Shown: positions 23,173-34,318 of the stretch, in pieces
How the letters are laid out: every line of letters starts with the position of its first letter
Position numbering within the stretch: the stretch's first letter is position 1
Assembly: GCA_013368315.1 (NCBI GenBank)
Contig: JAACJM010000050.1
Location: 372,001 to 436,000 of the forward strand
Direction of reading: 5' to 3'
Origin: Tetrapyrgos nigripes
Lineage: Eukaryota; Basidiomycota; Agaricomycetes; Agaricales; Campanellaceae
Length of the DNA stretch: 64,000 nt
Translations under genes and position numbers: made by a program
Notes under the pieces: generated by a model
What the model saw: only the letters and a program-made list of their open reading frames with translations
Databases searched by the model: none
What the model was told of the DNA's origin: nothing

Positions 23173-24447
23173 ATGCTGGCCTTTTTGGCAGACTGGACTA
23201 CGACTCTTTCTCTTGTCTTTGGTGGATGTTGCAGTAATGCAATCACTCTTGAGCAGCTCACTTCCCAGTACCCCAAAGCTGGCTCTCTAATCACCTTTTT
23301 TCAGTTTCTGATCATCTCTATTCATGGAATACCCAAGCATATAACCTGGACGCGCTATGGACCTCGATTTAAACCTCGCAGGATATCTTTGACTCCTTAT
23401 CTGATTCAGGTCGTTCTATACTATCTTGTCTCGTTGCTGAACAATGCAGCATTTGCATACCAAATACCTATGGCCGTACACATCATTTTTCGCAGTGGAG
23501 GCCTAGTCATATCAATGACACTCGGATGGCTTTTTGGAAAGAAGACGTGAGCCGCTTACTTGATCAAAGATCTCTTTCAGCTGACATTATCCAGCTACTC
23601 TCCTTCGCAGATCGTATCTGTCCTAGTTGTCACCCTGGGTGTCATACTCACAACACTATCCGCCTCTTCACCTGAACCCAGTGCAAATGCATCCTCAATC
23701 GATACCAGCACCCGCACATACGTTACAGGAATCACCATCTTGACGCTAGCCCTTGTCTTCGCCGGCTTCCTCGGTCTAGTCCAAGACTACACATACTCGA
23801 CATACACGACGTACGCCAAATCGTCCAAATCCGTAGAAAAGTCATCTTCAGACCCTCTACCCCCGGCATGGCAGGAATCCATGTTCTACCTACACTTCCT
23901 TGCCCTACCCATGTTCTTTTCCGTCAGAGACGACCTCACTGCACAACTCAAAGCCGTATCCACCGGTCCTATAGCTGCATACTCTATCCCCATACCCTCA
24001 GCCACCCAGAATCTCTTTGAACCGGGTTGGTCCTTATCTACCAACACTTCCTCGCCAACCTACTCCCTATCTCTAACCTCTCACATCCTTCACATAACCT
24101 TCCCATCCGCAATCCTCCCCCTCATCCTCAACACCCTCACCCAACTTCTCTGCTCAGCAGGCGTCAACAGGCTAACCTCCCGTGTCACATCACTCACCGT
24201 AACACTCATTCTCGTGGTTCGGAAAGCCGTCAGTTTGATTATATCCGCTACACTGGGAAAGAGACTGGGTTTGGGTGGGAATGCTGGGAGGAGGATTGAT
24301 ATGGGGATGATGTGGACTGGGGCGGCGTTGGTTTTGGTGGGGACGGTGGGGTATTCGATGGCGACGGGTAGGAAGAATGCGAGGGCGAAGGATATGGAGA
24401 AAGGGAAGGGGATGGGCAAGGAGGAGGTGAAGAAGAAGAGGGAGTGA
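23173..24447 (+). CDS. UAA-family nucleotide-sugar transporter (YEA4/SLC35B4-like)
   Basis: Golgi/ER membrane carrier, probably for UDP-GlcNAc or a related sugar used in wall and glycan synthesis. Exons 23173-23546 and 23595-24447 give 408 residues. The ATG at 23173 (MLAFLADWTTTLSLVFGGCCSN) was chosen because it starts directly at the first membrane segment; an in-frame ATG at 23011 would add a hydrophilic leader. Family features include GGCCSNAITLEQL, the block with TFFQFLIISIHG, SLLNNAAFAYQIPMAVHIIFRSGG and, later, a stretch with SLTVTLILVVRKAVSLIIS. The tail is Lys/Glu rich with a KKKRE end, compatible with ER/Golgi retrieval. Several hydrophobic segments suggest 8-10 membrane passes. Confidence 0.88.
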
Positions 24448-24726
24448 TTGCCGTTGGTAGCTAGTTATCAAGCTGAGGGTTGGTATGTGTAGAGGCAGTA
24501 CTGTCTTTTTTTTTTTTGCTTTGCTTTTGTCCTGATAGGTAACTTAACTTATATATGTAGAGGTCGTTGTAAGGATGGGTTATTTATAATGCCATCTCAT
24601 ATTTACTTATATATGTACAGCTGTAGATACGTACATAGTCCCGAGTCGTAATACCATGACTGCATAAATTCCAGAACCCGTAGTCCTTTCGCAACTCGTC
24701 AGCCCTAACATTGCGCAACTCAAGCC

Positions 24727-25600
24727 TCACAGAACAATCACTGTCAACACCGTCGCAACAACCATTCCAATGACCGACCCCATACCCAAGGCCGTCGCAT
24801 CGGCACCAACACCAAGCCCAACGCCAACACCAACACCCAACGACATCCCAGCATTACTAGTCTGCGCGCTCCCTGCACTTGTACCACTCGAGGTCTGCGA
24901 ACCACCAGCACCACCACTACCATTGGGCGTTTCAGTCACGGGAGACCTCGGTGTACTCGAAGACGTAGAAGGAGAAGTTGCAGTTGGAGTACTCTGGGAC
25001 TGCGACTGAGATTGCGTTGAAGATGATTGGGACTGAGAGCGGGTTTGGGTTTGAGTGCTCGGCCTTGATCCACCGGCACCTGCAGAAGTGGCCAGTGCCC
25101 TATTCGGATCCTGACCAGGCAAAGTAAGCTTCTGGATAGGTGACCCTACAGCAGCGCAGGCTACAATCATCTCTGCAATGTAAAACAATGAAGTCAATAC
25201 CTTCTCGAGATTATAAAAGAGAACAACAAAAAAGAGACGCACGATCAAGAGTCTGCTGAGGAACCGCATAATTCGTAATATTTTGCACACTCCCAATACA
25301 CACATAACAGTTGAACAAATCCATCTCAAAAGACTCGACACAACATCCCGAGGCCGAGAAATTGGGCGTACAACTCTGAGTGAAGGTCTGAGGAGCTGTC
25401 CCACAAGTTGAGACGCATGCAGGTGGGATGTTGATCCCGGTACCGGTTTGACGAGGGTGAAGTACTAGAAGTGATGATAGAAAGGGATCCGGAAGGGCTG
25501 CGACAGACGCTCCAGATGCTGGAAGGATGCTAGCACTGATTGTGGTGACTGCACTTGCACACAGTACTACGGAGGTCAACTGTCGAAGAGCTGAGAGCAT
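24727..25600 (-). CDS. GPI-anchored cysteine-rich cell-surface protein
   Basis: Exons 25243-25600 and 24727-25172 give 267 residues. The start ATG at 25600 opens a signal peptide (MLSALRQLTSVVLCASAV). The mature N-terminal domain has regularly spaced cysteines (PPACVSTCGTAP, ASGCCVESFEMDLFNCYVC, VACAAVG). A long Gln/Ser/Thr low-complexity region follows, then a Gly/Val-rich hydrophobic C-terminus (GMVVATVLTVIVL) with small residues ahead of it, as in GPI attachment signals. This layout is common among Agaricomycete wall proteins. It is not a recognisable CFEM domain by cysteine pattern. The likely role is in the wall or plasma membrane; no enzymatic motif was seen. Confidence 0.72.
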
Positions 25601-26400
25601 CGCAGTGGGCGTGAGCTTTGGGATGAGGAGATGAGAGTCCTGGCAGCGAAGGCAAAGGAACACATGTTCGACATACAGGCCTTCTTAGTGCCTCAGGCCC
25701 AGCGCTGCCACTGATCCGGTATGCCAGAATAGACGCTCAAAGAAAGAGTCGCAGCATTTAATGAAGTCCAGCTGCAGTGAGTTTCATTGGTGTTTGGAGG
25801 CTGAGATATGCATGGATATCGATGTGGAACAAAATTCGAAATTTCTCGAGATGAGGGTAAGCACCCAACTTTTTCCGGAGCATTCAGAATCACACCAGAG
25901 CAACGTATATACCCCTTCTATTGTAACAACTCATAAGTGAGCGATGACGTTTATTCAATAATTATTGGATGTCCTCTGAATTGCTCCAGCCATAAGGAAA
26001 GAGCTGAAAGAGAGCTGAGCTGATGAGTCGAGTACTTGGTGTCCCAACCTCTTCCAACCTCTCTGATAAGACAACTGCACCCTTTGTGGTCGACGATCGG
26101 CCCACACCCATTACCATTCACATCCATGCCGTACTGCCCGTGCATCGCGCTGTTGGTCGGACCAAGCCACTTTGACCTGGAATCCGCACCGCACCGCCAA
26201 CCCTAAACAGTGAATGTACTACACATGAATGGGCGAGTGACTGATGGGTCAGGGCAGGATTGAGCACACAATCGGTCTTGGGACGATACCTTTCCGACAG
26301 ACGGCTGTTCGGTGCTAAAAGCAGAGCGAGACAAAAGAAGAAGCAAGCACCATGAAGAAAAATAAGGGACAAGGATAATACGCACTTGGTTGACCCCAGT
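25601..26400. other. Gene-poor region with dispersed repeat
   Basis: No gene was seen. Part of it (about 25770-25990) resembles 39065-39410: shared phrases include GCAGTG(A/G)GTTTCATTGG, CCTTCTA(T/G)TGTAACAACT and TTGGATGTC(C/T)CT. Both copies are non-coding and degenerate. Confidence 0.4.
25770..25990 (+). repeat. Degenerate dispersed repeat (partner at 39065-39410)
   Basis: Ordered matching blocks in the same orientation occur near 39.07-39.41 kb, with an insertion of about 100 bases in one copy. No terminal repeats or coding sequence were found. It may be a decayed transposable-element piece or a duplicated intergenic segment. Confidence 0.45.
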
Positions 26401-26600
26401 GCGTTTAAAACAAGTTTAACAGGGTCCCATCAATAATAATCAAGGATGCAGGACAAAAGAACGCAAAAAGAATGTTATGATACACGTGTATAGGTCGAGG
26501 AGCAGCGAGTAGTTCGTCTAGGGTGGACGTAAGGAGAAAAGGAAAAGACCCGGACTGACCTTGAATAGTGTAAGGCCTCAGGACCATGATGGTAAGAAGT
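26400..26600 (-). pseudogene. Short GH71 glucanase gene fragment
   Basis: The minus strand around 26515-26590 repeats the exon 1/intron 1 junction of the GH71 gene at 36.54-36.60 kb: TTACACTATTCAAG, then GTCAGTCCGGGTC and a related intron. Flanking sequence differs, and the coding frame is lost. It is a fragment left by duplication or rearrangement of the GH71 locus. Confidence 0.6.
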
Positions 26601-26799
26601 AACTCGTTTGAGACGCGTCACTACGACGCTGTGCTACCAAGAGTAGCAGTAGGACCTCGTAACGAAAGACAAAGCTAACCAAATGCGATGCAGATCAGAT
26701 GCAGGTAGGTTGATTTTACTTTATAACAGCCAGTGTCTTGAAAAAAACTGACTTTTTCATAACCCAACGCCTTATACTGTGACTACGCGGTTTTGGAAC

Positions 26800-27120
26800 C
26801 AGAGCGTGCTTCAAATTTCCTTCATTTCGTCCCAGTGTTCTTTGTCACTGTATGGAGCTGGAGATTGATGCGGATCCTGAGCGAGTCCCTAGACACAGGA
26901 ACCGTCCGTTCGACTTCTAACACAGGTCAACTTGGTCCATCCGGTTATTGCATACTCAAGTTCCTTCCACCGATATCCATCAGAAAGCTTCTCGGTCTAC
27001 GTCCCGTCCTTGAGGTGGGTTGGCTCTGCCTGCAGGAAAAACGGCAACTCGTCTCTTTTGATAGGTATTCCGTCGACGACAAATACAGGGACTTTGCTCG
27101 GGTCAGGGTAATGGGGATAC
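26800..27120 (-). pseudogene. Unidentified coding relic
   Basis: The minus strand reads like protein for about 70 residues: VPVFVVDGIPIKRDELPFFL and, after a stop, EKLSDGYRWKELEYAITGW. The stop codon in between and the lack of flanking exons suggest a decayed gene. I do not recognise the family. Confidence 0.3.
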
Positions 27121-28199
27121 GAGTGCGAGGCCTAGCGAGAGTATGGGTGCGATTTAGAACGAGATGGGTAGGAATGTGAATGCAACTGGGAGCGGGAAAA
27201 TGAATGGGATTCGGATTCGGGACTCCTCAGAGGGTTGAGGTGGATAGTGGTGCCCGCATGGAGAATGTACGTGTACTCTTTTGTTCTTTTTCTTCTTCTT
27301 CTTTCTCTTCAACAGCACCCCCGTTCTTCATTCAACTGATACGCGCTACCCATTCCTTCCCAAAGTACCGTGCAATATATAGCCTAATTCTCTGCCTTCT
27401 TTCCTTTCCTAGGCGACCCGTACGTATCCACCTTGCATAACCTTTGTGGAAGTCAATTAATTAAGCTACAGGTAAGCGAAGTGCGCGCAACGCACCGCAT
27501 CGCATCTTTTTTGTCCTTGTAACCGCGATACTCCGACTTCGTGTTATCCTTTTGCCACGATCCCGATAACTTCCTCCCTCAGTTGCAACCGCAGTACTCT
27601 ACCAGTCCCCCTCACTGACTTCATCTGCTGCTCGACTTACGCAAGCAGATTCTGTCTGCCCCCTGGGGTCGGTCCTGGCTGCGAATGCGCTGGCGCTGTA
27701 ACCGGAATCGAACGGCAGAGTGAGGCCAGAGAGACCTGGTCAGAGTGTGCAGAATTGCAACCTCACTTTCCGGACAGTCTAGAGACAGCTCAATCACCGG
27801 AGCAATCGCTTGGCTCGCCTCCTCCTCTTCCAATATTATAGGCGACATCACCGCGATACTCGCCTTCCTCCTGAATTAACTGGTTCGTCTGACTATGGCG
27901 GCGGAGTCTCGGGGAAGGGTGTGAGGTGGGACGTTGTGGACGTTTTCTGTGTTGGGAGGTTGGCCGTGGACAGCAAGTGAGTTATTTCAGCTCTCTCTTG
28001 ACCTCTTTGACATTTTTCTCCATTTCATGCTCAAGACTAACACTTGCATTATTTTCCTTCCCTTTCTATCTCTGCAGACTAGTCAAGCGCCTCGGGATCC
28101 AATCTGGTGCTCCAATAGACCGTTATGTTCCAGTGGTTCTATTCATGGAGGATTGGCAAATTTCCTCTCGAAACCTACGAGCAACGCATGCAGCGGTCT
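27121..28199. other. Gene-poor region
   Basis: No supported gene. Short open frames on both strands (for example the minus-strand frame at 27621-27851) show no domain. Pyrimidine-rich tracts occur near 27280-27320 and 27990-28080. Confidence 0.35.
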
Positions 28200-28748
28200 G
28201 CAGAGATTGAAAATTGGACAAATGGCATTTATTGACCAGCCTCATCTGACTACCGTCCCAACGTCTCCAAGGATGGTTACAAGCTTGGTAAACCCAAGAA
28301 AACATTCCTTCCCAGCACCTTTCGTTTCACTCCTTCGGATAATCTGCTGAAAGGTGGTCGACCCAACACTGCATATGACATGCTAGACTCTTCGCCGTCA
28401 TCCAACTGGAAACAGCCATTATATGCACCTTCGGTCAAGAAGTGCACTCCTCCCGATTCTCCCAGCTTCAGAAACTCGCGTAGCACCCTTGTAGATGGAT
28501 TAGCTCGCGGTACCTTCAATGATAGCCCATGTCCATTCCCTCTCCACAACGTCGTTCCCCAGCCTCTACCTGACTACACTCTGTGGGTCGCGCTTCAAAT
28601 TGAATGGCTTGACCAGCTAACCCAGAACAGACCTTTCGCACAGCTGGATCTCTGCAATCTATTTTGCGAGTGGAAGATTCGATTTCTGAGGGTGCCGATG
28701 GGTTCTAAAGTCAACGAAAAACTCCAGATTCGGTTTGCCGAAATGTAA
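28200..28748 (+). pseudogene. Chimeric relic ending in a DUF6535-gene C-terminal piece
   Basis: One open frame joins an unidentified segment (RPNVSKDGYKLGKPKKTF, TPSDNLLKGGRPNTAYDML) to a close copy of part of the DUF6535 protein: LWVALQIEWLDQLTQNRPF and KVNEKLQIRFAEM (compare LWVALQTEWLDQLTRNRPF at about 33355). It then stops. The 5' part does not match the DUF6535 gene. The downstream non-coding sequence also matches that gene's 3' flank, so this is the left arm of a larger duplication. Confidence 0.65.
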
Positions 28749-29287
28749 CTTACAGCCTCGGAGGACGTCCAAGGGAGGGTGATGAAACGGCAGAATGAAA
28801 TGTAGCGTGAAGATCGGCTCCGGTCCTTGCAGGAAAGGCTATTGTAGCGTGTGCACCGCATCGTGTTGAGAAGACTCGGAAAGAGGATAATAGGCGCTAC
28901 GGCGGCTAGCGTTACACTCTACACTCTTTACTCTATACTGTTTAATGTACACATACATACAATCTAATGCTAGTGCTAGTTGCTACAGACCAATGTAAAG
29001 AATTCTAGAAATGACATCGAGGAAAAGAGAACAAGGAAGAAGGGAAGGAAAGACAAAAACGGTCGAGGGGACGAGACCATGGAAGACAAACGATGAGATG
29101 GGAGACGATAACCAGACCAGATCAGACCAGGCAGCACCGCTGCTACATCTACATCCGGGCCATCATCCACACCACATCCACATCCCCATGTCCTTCCCCA
29201 TCCTTATCATCATCGTGACCATCATTAAACTCATAGCTCTTAAAGCTCCACCAGTAGAGCACTCACACTCTTCATCCCCTAAACACC
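28749..29287. other. Duplicated intergenic region between convergent genes
   Basis: No gene. This stretch matches the DUF6535-GH71 intergenic region at about 33.79-34.32 kb (shared GAGGA(C/T)GTCCAAGG, ACATACAATC(T/C)AATGCTAGT, TGTAAAGAATTC/GGTAAAGAATCC), in the same order and orientation. Confidence 0.55.
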
Positions 29288-30480
29288 CTAACACCCCGCC
29301 CCCGAAGAACTAACACACCCAGCTCGAGCATTATAAGTATACTTATCTGGATTCTTGACATATACCAAGGGGGATAGACTTGGACTTGCGCCTTGTCCCT
29401 GTCCGTCTCCCTGTCCGTTTCCTGCGTTCGTGTTGGGGTTGGAGTTGGGGTCGGAATCGGAGTTTGAGGAGGGGTTGGGGTCGCCTGCGTCAGAGTTTAG
29501 TTGCATTGCCAGCGTGTCTGTATCTGTGTCTGTGTCTTGGTTCGGATTCTGGTTCTGTTGGATGTATTGAGACATAGACCGCACGATTCGAGCTCTAGCA
29601 CTCAAACTCTGTATGCTCTGTGTCCCCCCCATCCCCGTCAGGAAACCCAATCGGCATAACAAGTTTAGTCAGCCCAGCTGGGACGAAGAACGTTTGGGAG
29701 GAATGATTGAGATCGTGTTGTTGTTGTTGTCGTTATCGACGTCGTCAGTGATGGCGTTGGACGTGGAAGAAGACAGGAAGAAGACGAAGCCGGGGAAGGT
29801 GTAGATGTATCTGTAGGCGCATAAGCATACACCTCAAACGTCACATTGACAGGCTCAGCCAAGAGTGTGACGGCCAGATTAGTGTCGATCGATGTAGTCC
29901 ACGCACGCATGAGCAACGCATTAGTATATATAAAAACTCGAAAAAGCGAAATATACTCGGAGTCGGAGAGTCGAAAATGGTCGAAAAAAAATTCACCAAC
30001 TCTTTCCCCGTCACCTCACCCACCGGGTCACCACCTACTTGAGCCTGGGCAGAATGAGTCCTCGACCAGATAACCAGCTTTTCGTCCTGGTTTGTAATTT
30101 GGGGGTATTGCCCATCGTTTCTAAATGCAGAGGCGTAATACGTTGTTAGTGGAAGTCAGGCTAGAAGAAAAGAGACAGGAAACACATAGTCAGAACGGGG
30201 ACGGAGAACGAGAGACGACACCCAGCACTAAGACACTCCACCGACATCCCCCATCTCCCTGCCCGTCTCTAATCGAGTCCAGGCCTCACTCCTAACGGGC
30301 AAAGATTCTTTGATGGGACCTATATAGTGTGATTCGTCGTAGTCGACGTTCCAGGAGATTATTTGGATGATGTCGATGGTGAATGAGGGGGTGGAATTAC
30401 CCGAATACACGGAAGAGTTGATAAGAGCTTCCCCACGTTTAGTGTAGATCGGCCTGTCAAATATCCCTCTCACGTCCTGG
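29288..30480 (-). pseudogene. 5'-truncated GH71 alpha-1,3-glucanase copy
   Basis: Second copy of the 3' half of the GH71 gene at 34319-36680. It retains IDIIQIISWN, SHYIGPIK, YYASAF, IWSRTHSAQAQVG, AEPVNVTFEVYAYAP and the ending GCVSSSGAGC at 29288. The 5' half, with the N-terminal catalytic core, is absent: just upstream sits the DUF6535 gene. The key stretch reads SWNVDYDESHYIG where the intact copy has SWNDYGESHYIG, so the motif is altered. It is not a functional enzyme gene. Confidence 0.8.
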
Positions 30481-30589
30481 AGGCAAAGTTGAGAGTATTT
30501 TTATCTGCGTGGGCACGCTGCAAAGTCAACGTACCTGTGTTCTCTCTTTCTCCTTCAATCATCCTGCAGACGAGACTTGAGCTTTGGCG

Positions 30590-33500
30590 ATGGAATTCAA
30601 GTGGCTGACGAAAGGTGCGTATGTGCTACACTGTTTTGTGTCTCTGGATTCTCATTCTATTAAAGTTCTTGATTTACTTCGATTTTCGGAGGCACCTGGG
30701 GATGTGGAATCCCATCCTCTCCGTACTTTGGACGGCACGTCAATTGGTTTGGATGACACGTCAAGTAGTTATGGTTCTCTTGGTGGTCTGGACAACGACA
30801 GGGAGCCGCATAAATCACCCAAAAGTACGTCGTCTTCCATACATCAACACTGTTCAGACATATTCATGTATTGTGACTGCCCAGAACCGTTCCAGCCCAC
30901 TGCAGATAATCAAGCATGTGGAAAAATGTGGAGCATCTATATCGGAGAAGCGGAACGTTATGATCAAGCTTTGCTTAAAGGATGGAAGGAGGACATGGCA
31001 GGAATGTTACTCTTTGTACGTCAATCCTTACCAGCAGTGTGGACGGACGCTGACTGTGCTGGCCATAAGTCTGCTCTGTACTCTGCCAGCCTCACAGCCT
31101 TTCTTATTGAGAGCTACAAGACTCTTCAGCCCGATCCTGCTCAGGATACCGTCTCTCTCCTATCCAAAATATCCCAACAATTATCCAACTCAACTGTTCC
31201 ACCGTCTGAACCACCCAGTTTTGAAACTCCCATGTCAGCCATCGTATGCAATGTCCTATGGTTCCTCTCGTTGGCGCTAGCCCTCACCTGTTCACTGCTA
31301 GCTACATTCGTGCAGCAGTGGACCCGAGATTTTCTCCATAAGACGACGTTGACACTGGCCCCTACCCGTCAAGCCAGAGTCTTCGCGTACATGTACTTTG
31401 GCCTGTGTAACTTCGGCATGCACTCATTCGTCGACGTCATCCCCATCCTTCTGCACGTCTCCCTCTTCCTATTCTTTGGAGGTCTGGTTGCCTTCCTCTT
31501 TCCAGTTAACCGCATCATCACATACATAATGATAGGCATCCTGGGCGTTTTCCTCATCATCTACACAGCGCTTACAGTGATTCCGTTGGTCTGGCTCAAC
31601 GCTCCTTACCGCACGCCACTTTCAGGTGCTGTCTGGCGGTTTGGGAATGCTTTTGGCGGGTTTCTAGCTCGCAAGCATGGCCTCTATCGCCAAGATGAAA
31701 CCTTGACCGAAGGACTGCTGGAAAAATCGTTGCAGGGAACGTCTGAACGTGACAGGCGGGCCCTCGTCTTCACTATGCAGTCGTTGACGGACGATGACGA
31801 GCTTCTGCCCATGATAGAGGCTATTCAGGATGTTTTATACTATGACAATCAAAAACCTTGGAAACCTGACTACATTCGGAGAGCAAACGTGGACCTGATA
31901 ATGCCTCTTATAATGACAGATGATCCAGAGGTTAACATCATATCTCGTATTACCCAGTACCTGAAGAGATCTCAGGTTGTTCTGCAGGACTCCCCGCCCC
32001 ATGGTCAAGGCATGCCATCAGTTTATTCTCTAGTGTACACTCTAATGTACATGCTGGTTACTACTCCCCAGACTACCAACGAGAGCCAGATCCTCAATGG
32101 AAAACATGTTCAAACACACCTTGCTTTCACAGAGGACTTGCTCCTACACATTACAACAGTATCATGGGATCACAGGTCCTTGTCATCCACCCTTGCCCTA
32201 CTGCGTTTCAGATGGATCTCCTGTATTCGGGATGTGGTAGCCTCGATTTCAAGGGTTGTGGATGATATGAAAAAGGCAAATGGCCAGAACATTCCAGCGA
32301 GTGCATTGCAGGGACAGATCTCGCATCTGAACAAGATATGGGAAAGTCTTGATGAAAGTAGGATGGATAGGATACACATCTTGACCAGTCTTAATTACAG
32401 TCCATTTCACGGCGCCCTCGACTTTCATCAATTTCCCAGGACCCTTGAACTAGCTGGGGAAGCCCTGAAGAAATGGGGAATGTCTGTAGAACACTCAACA
32501 GAGCCATGCCCTGCAGCAGTGCCAGAAGAACTTGAAGCCACCCTTGCTACACTTCAACAGGATGACACATGGAATGTTACATGTTCAACTATTCTCTTTG
32601 AATATCTCCAGCTGCAGGTTGTGGGTGTGTGGCCAGAGGTTGGCATTTCTGAGTTTCCTCATGACTTTGAACACATATGGGGCATAATCTATCCTCATCG
32701 TCTACCTCTCTATATGGTTGACCTGCCAATGGACCTTGGAGGTTTCTACATGTTTCCATTGGAGACCTTGTTGAGATGGTTGTTGGACCAGTCGACTGCC
32801 ATCGACGACAAGGTTGATTTATGGATGGAAAAATACATGCAGCTCTTCTTTTCTATCAAAGAAGCTCAGTCGAATACCAATGTTGCTATTTCGAGCAGAA
32901 ACCTCTTTCTGGAATACTTCAGTCAAAGGGGAACAGAGGCTGTTGCGAAGCCACCTCATGACTCAAGCTGGATTAATTGTTGTATCTATCAAGACAGTTA
33001 TAGGCATCTAGTGGGAGAATGTGTTATACAGAACATGCGTCATGAAACAGTGCCTGAATCGTTGACTTGCGAAGCAGCCTTCCTCTTTTCACTATTTTGC
33101 ACCAAAAGGGGGTGGCCCGAACCGGCTCTTTTGGAACTCTGGAAGATTCTTGACGACTCGGACATAACCTCCTCCACACAGAACACTGATATCTTGTTCC
33201 TCCGGATAACTCTCAGTCTGATTAACATTTATCAGTTTAGTTGGGGGTATGGTAGGGGGGAGGAGTCACAATCTATGGAAGCTACGCTTCTCCAGCAATA
33301 TCTTTCGGACGGCCTTATTCCTCCATCATCTCCAGAGACACTTCGACTGTCTCTGTGGGTTGCACTTCAAACAGAATGGCTTGACCAGCTAACCCGGAAC
33401 AGACCTTTCGCACAGCTGAATCTCTGTAATCTACTTTGCAGGGATCAGATTGAATTTCTGAGGAAACCGACGGATTTCATTGAAGTCAACCAAAAACTTC

Positions 33501-33937
33501 AGATTCGGTTTGCCGAAATATATTCCAATTTCATAGAGGCCATGGTCTCTGAACTTGAAGATGCTTGGCCTGACAAGTACCTGGACCGAGTTCATCCTTC
33601 TGTTTATGGCTTCTTTGCCGACTACAGAAATGTGTTTCAGTGGGACTGGATCACAGATCTCAAATGCGCGAAGACCATCATGGAGGCAATCCAAAAGTAC
33701 AGGAGTCGCTTTGACAGAGGGGAGGAGATTGAAGGTCAAAGCAGCTTATTTGCGAGATGTCTAGAAGTCCGCGGACAACTTCCAGCATCGGACTCGGACT
33801 CGGAGGATGTCCAAGGAGAGGGTGGTGAAACGGCAGAGGATGCCCAAGGAGAGGGCGACGAAACGGGGGAAAAATGCATCTCACTGCATGAAGATGTTGG
33901 TATATGGGTGAGGGGACATCCAAGCTCTTACAATTAA
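30590..33937 (+). CDS. DUF6535-domain membrane protein
   Basis: Large protein of unknown function in a family expanded in Agaricomycetes. The domain starts at MWSIYIGEAERYDQALLKGW and, after intron 31016-31069, reads LLF|SALYSASLTAFLIESYKTLQPD, the family signature. Several hydrophobic segments follow (ALALTCSLLATFV, VIPILLHVSLFLFFGGLVAF, IMIGILGVFLIIYTALTVIPL), then a soluble tail of about 750 residues without a recognised fold, ending in Glu/Gly-rich repeats. Introns 30825-30884 (60 nt) and 31016-31069 (54 nt) are divisible by three and stop-free, so the unspliced frame is also open. The exact start is uncertain: the ATG at 30590 is followed by a possible third intron near 30615-30691 whose phase did not resolve. 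Convergent with the GH71 gene. Confidence 0.75.
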   Translation: MEFKWLTKGAYVLHCFVSLDSHSIKVLDLLRFSEAPGDVESHPLRTLDGTSIGLDDTSSSYGSLGGLDNDREPHKSPKSTSSSIHQHCSDIFMYCDCPEPFQPTADNQACGKMWSIYIGEAERYDQALLKGWKEDMAGMLLFVRQSLPAVWTDADCAGHKSALYSASLTAFLIESYKTLQPDPAQDTVSLLSKISQQLSNSTVPPSEPPSFETPMSAIVCNVLWFLSLALALTCSLLATFVQQWTRDFLHKTTLTLAPTRQARVFAYMYFGLCNFGMHSFVDVIPILLHVSLFLFFGGLVAFLFPVNRIITYIMIGILGVFLIIYTALTVIPLVWLNAPYRTPLSGAVWRFGNAFGGFLARKHGLYRQDETLTEGLLEKSLQGTSERDRRALVFTMQSLTDDDELLPMIEAIQDVLYYDNQKPWKPDYIRRANVDLIMPLIMTDDPEVNIISRITQYLKRSQVVLQDSPPHGQGMPSVYSLVYTLMYMLVTTPQTTNESQILNGKHVQTHLAFTEDLLLHITTVSWDHRSLSSTLALLRFRWISCIRDVVASISRVVDDMKKANGQNIPASALQGQISHLNKIWESLDESRMDRIHILTSLNYSPFHGALDFHQFPRTLELAGEALKKWGMSVEHSTEPCPAAVPEELEATLATLQQDDTWNVTCSTILFEYLQLQVVGVWPEVGISEFPHDFEHIWGIIYPHRLPLYMVDLPMDLGGFYMFPLETLLRWLLDQSTAIDDKVDLWMEKYMQLFFSIKEAQSNTNVAISSRNLFLEYFSQRGTEAVAKPPHDSSWINCCIYQDSYRHLVGECVIQNMRHETVPESLTCEAAFLFSLFCTKRGWPEPALLELWKILDDSDITSSTQNTDILFLRITLSLINIYQFSWGYGRGEESQSMEATLLQQYLSDGLIPPSSPETLRLSLWVALQTEWLDQLTRNRPFAQLNLCNLLCRDQIEFLRKPTDFIEVNQKLQIRFAEIYSNFIEAMVSELEDAWPDKYLDRVHPSVYGFFADYRNVFQWDWITDLKCAKTIMEAIQKYRSRFDRGEEIEGQSSLFARCLEVRGQLPASDSDSEDVQGEGGETAEDAQGEGDETGEKCISLHEDVGIWVRGHPSSYN

Positions 33938-34318
33938 ACTACACTACGGTAGCTACACATTCTATACTGTTTACTGTGTACATACAATCCAATGCTAGTT
34001 ACTACAAACCATCAATGGTAAAGAATCCTAAAAATACAAATAACAAGTACATGACATCGACATCGACACCGAACAAAAGGACCAAGAGAGCAAGAGAAAA
34101 AAGAATGACAAGGAAGAAGGAAAGGAACGAAAAGATGGACGATGAGACAATAACCAGACCAGACCAGGCAGCACTGCTACTATGTAAGTACATCCCATCA
34201 TATACATCCATATCATATCATCGTCATGACCGTCATTGAACTCATAAAGAAAGCTCGCTCTACCAGTAGAGCATGAGCACCCTTCGTCCCCCCTCCCCAC
34301 AACACCATAAAACCAAAA
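33938..34318. other. Intergenic between convergent genes
   Basis: Shared 3' flank of the DUF6535 and GH71 genes; no gene. It is duplicated at 28.75-29.29 kb. Confidence 0.5.

Noticed and set aside
24770..25009. Pro/Thr-rich plus-strand frame
   Set aside because: Antisense of the low-complexity tail of the GPI-anchored protein; composition alone keeps it open.
27640..27740. Possible tRNA (minus strand GTTCGATTCCGG near 27700)
   Set aside because: The T-arm-like string has no matching acceptor stem, D-arm or anticodon loop within 75 bases; it is chance sequence.
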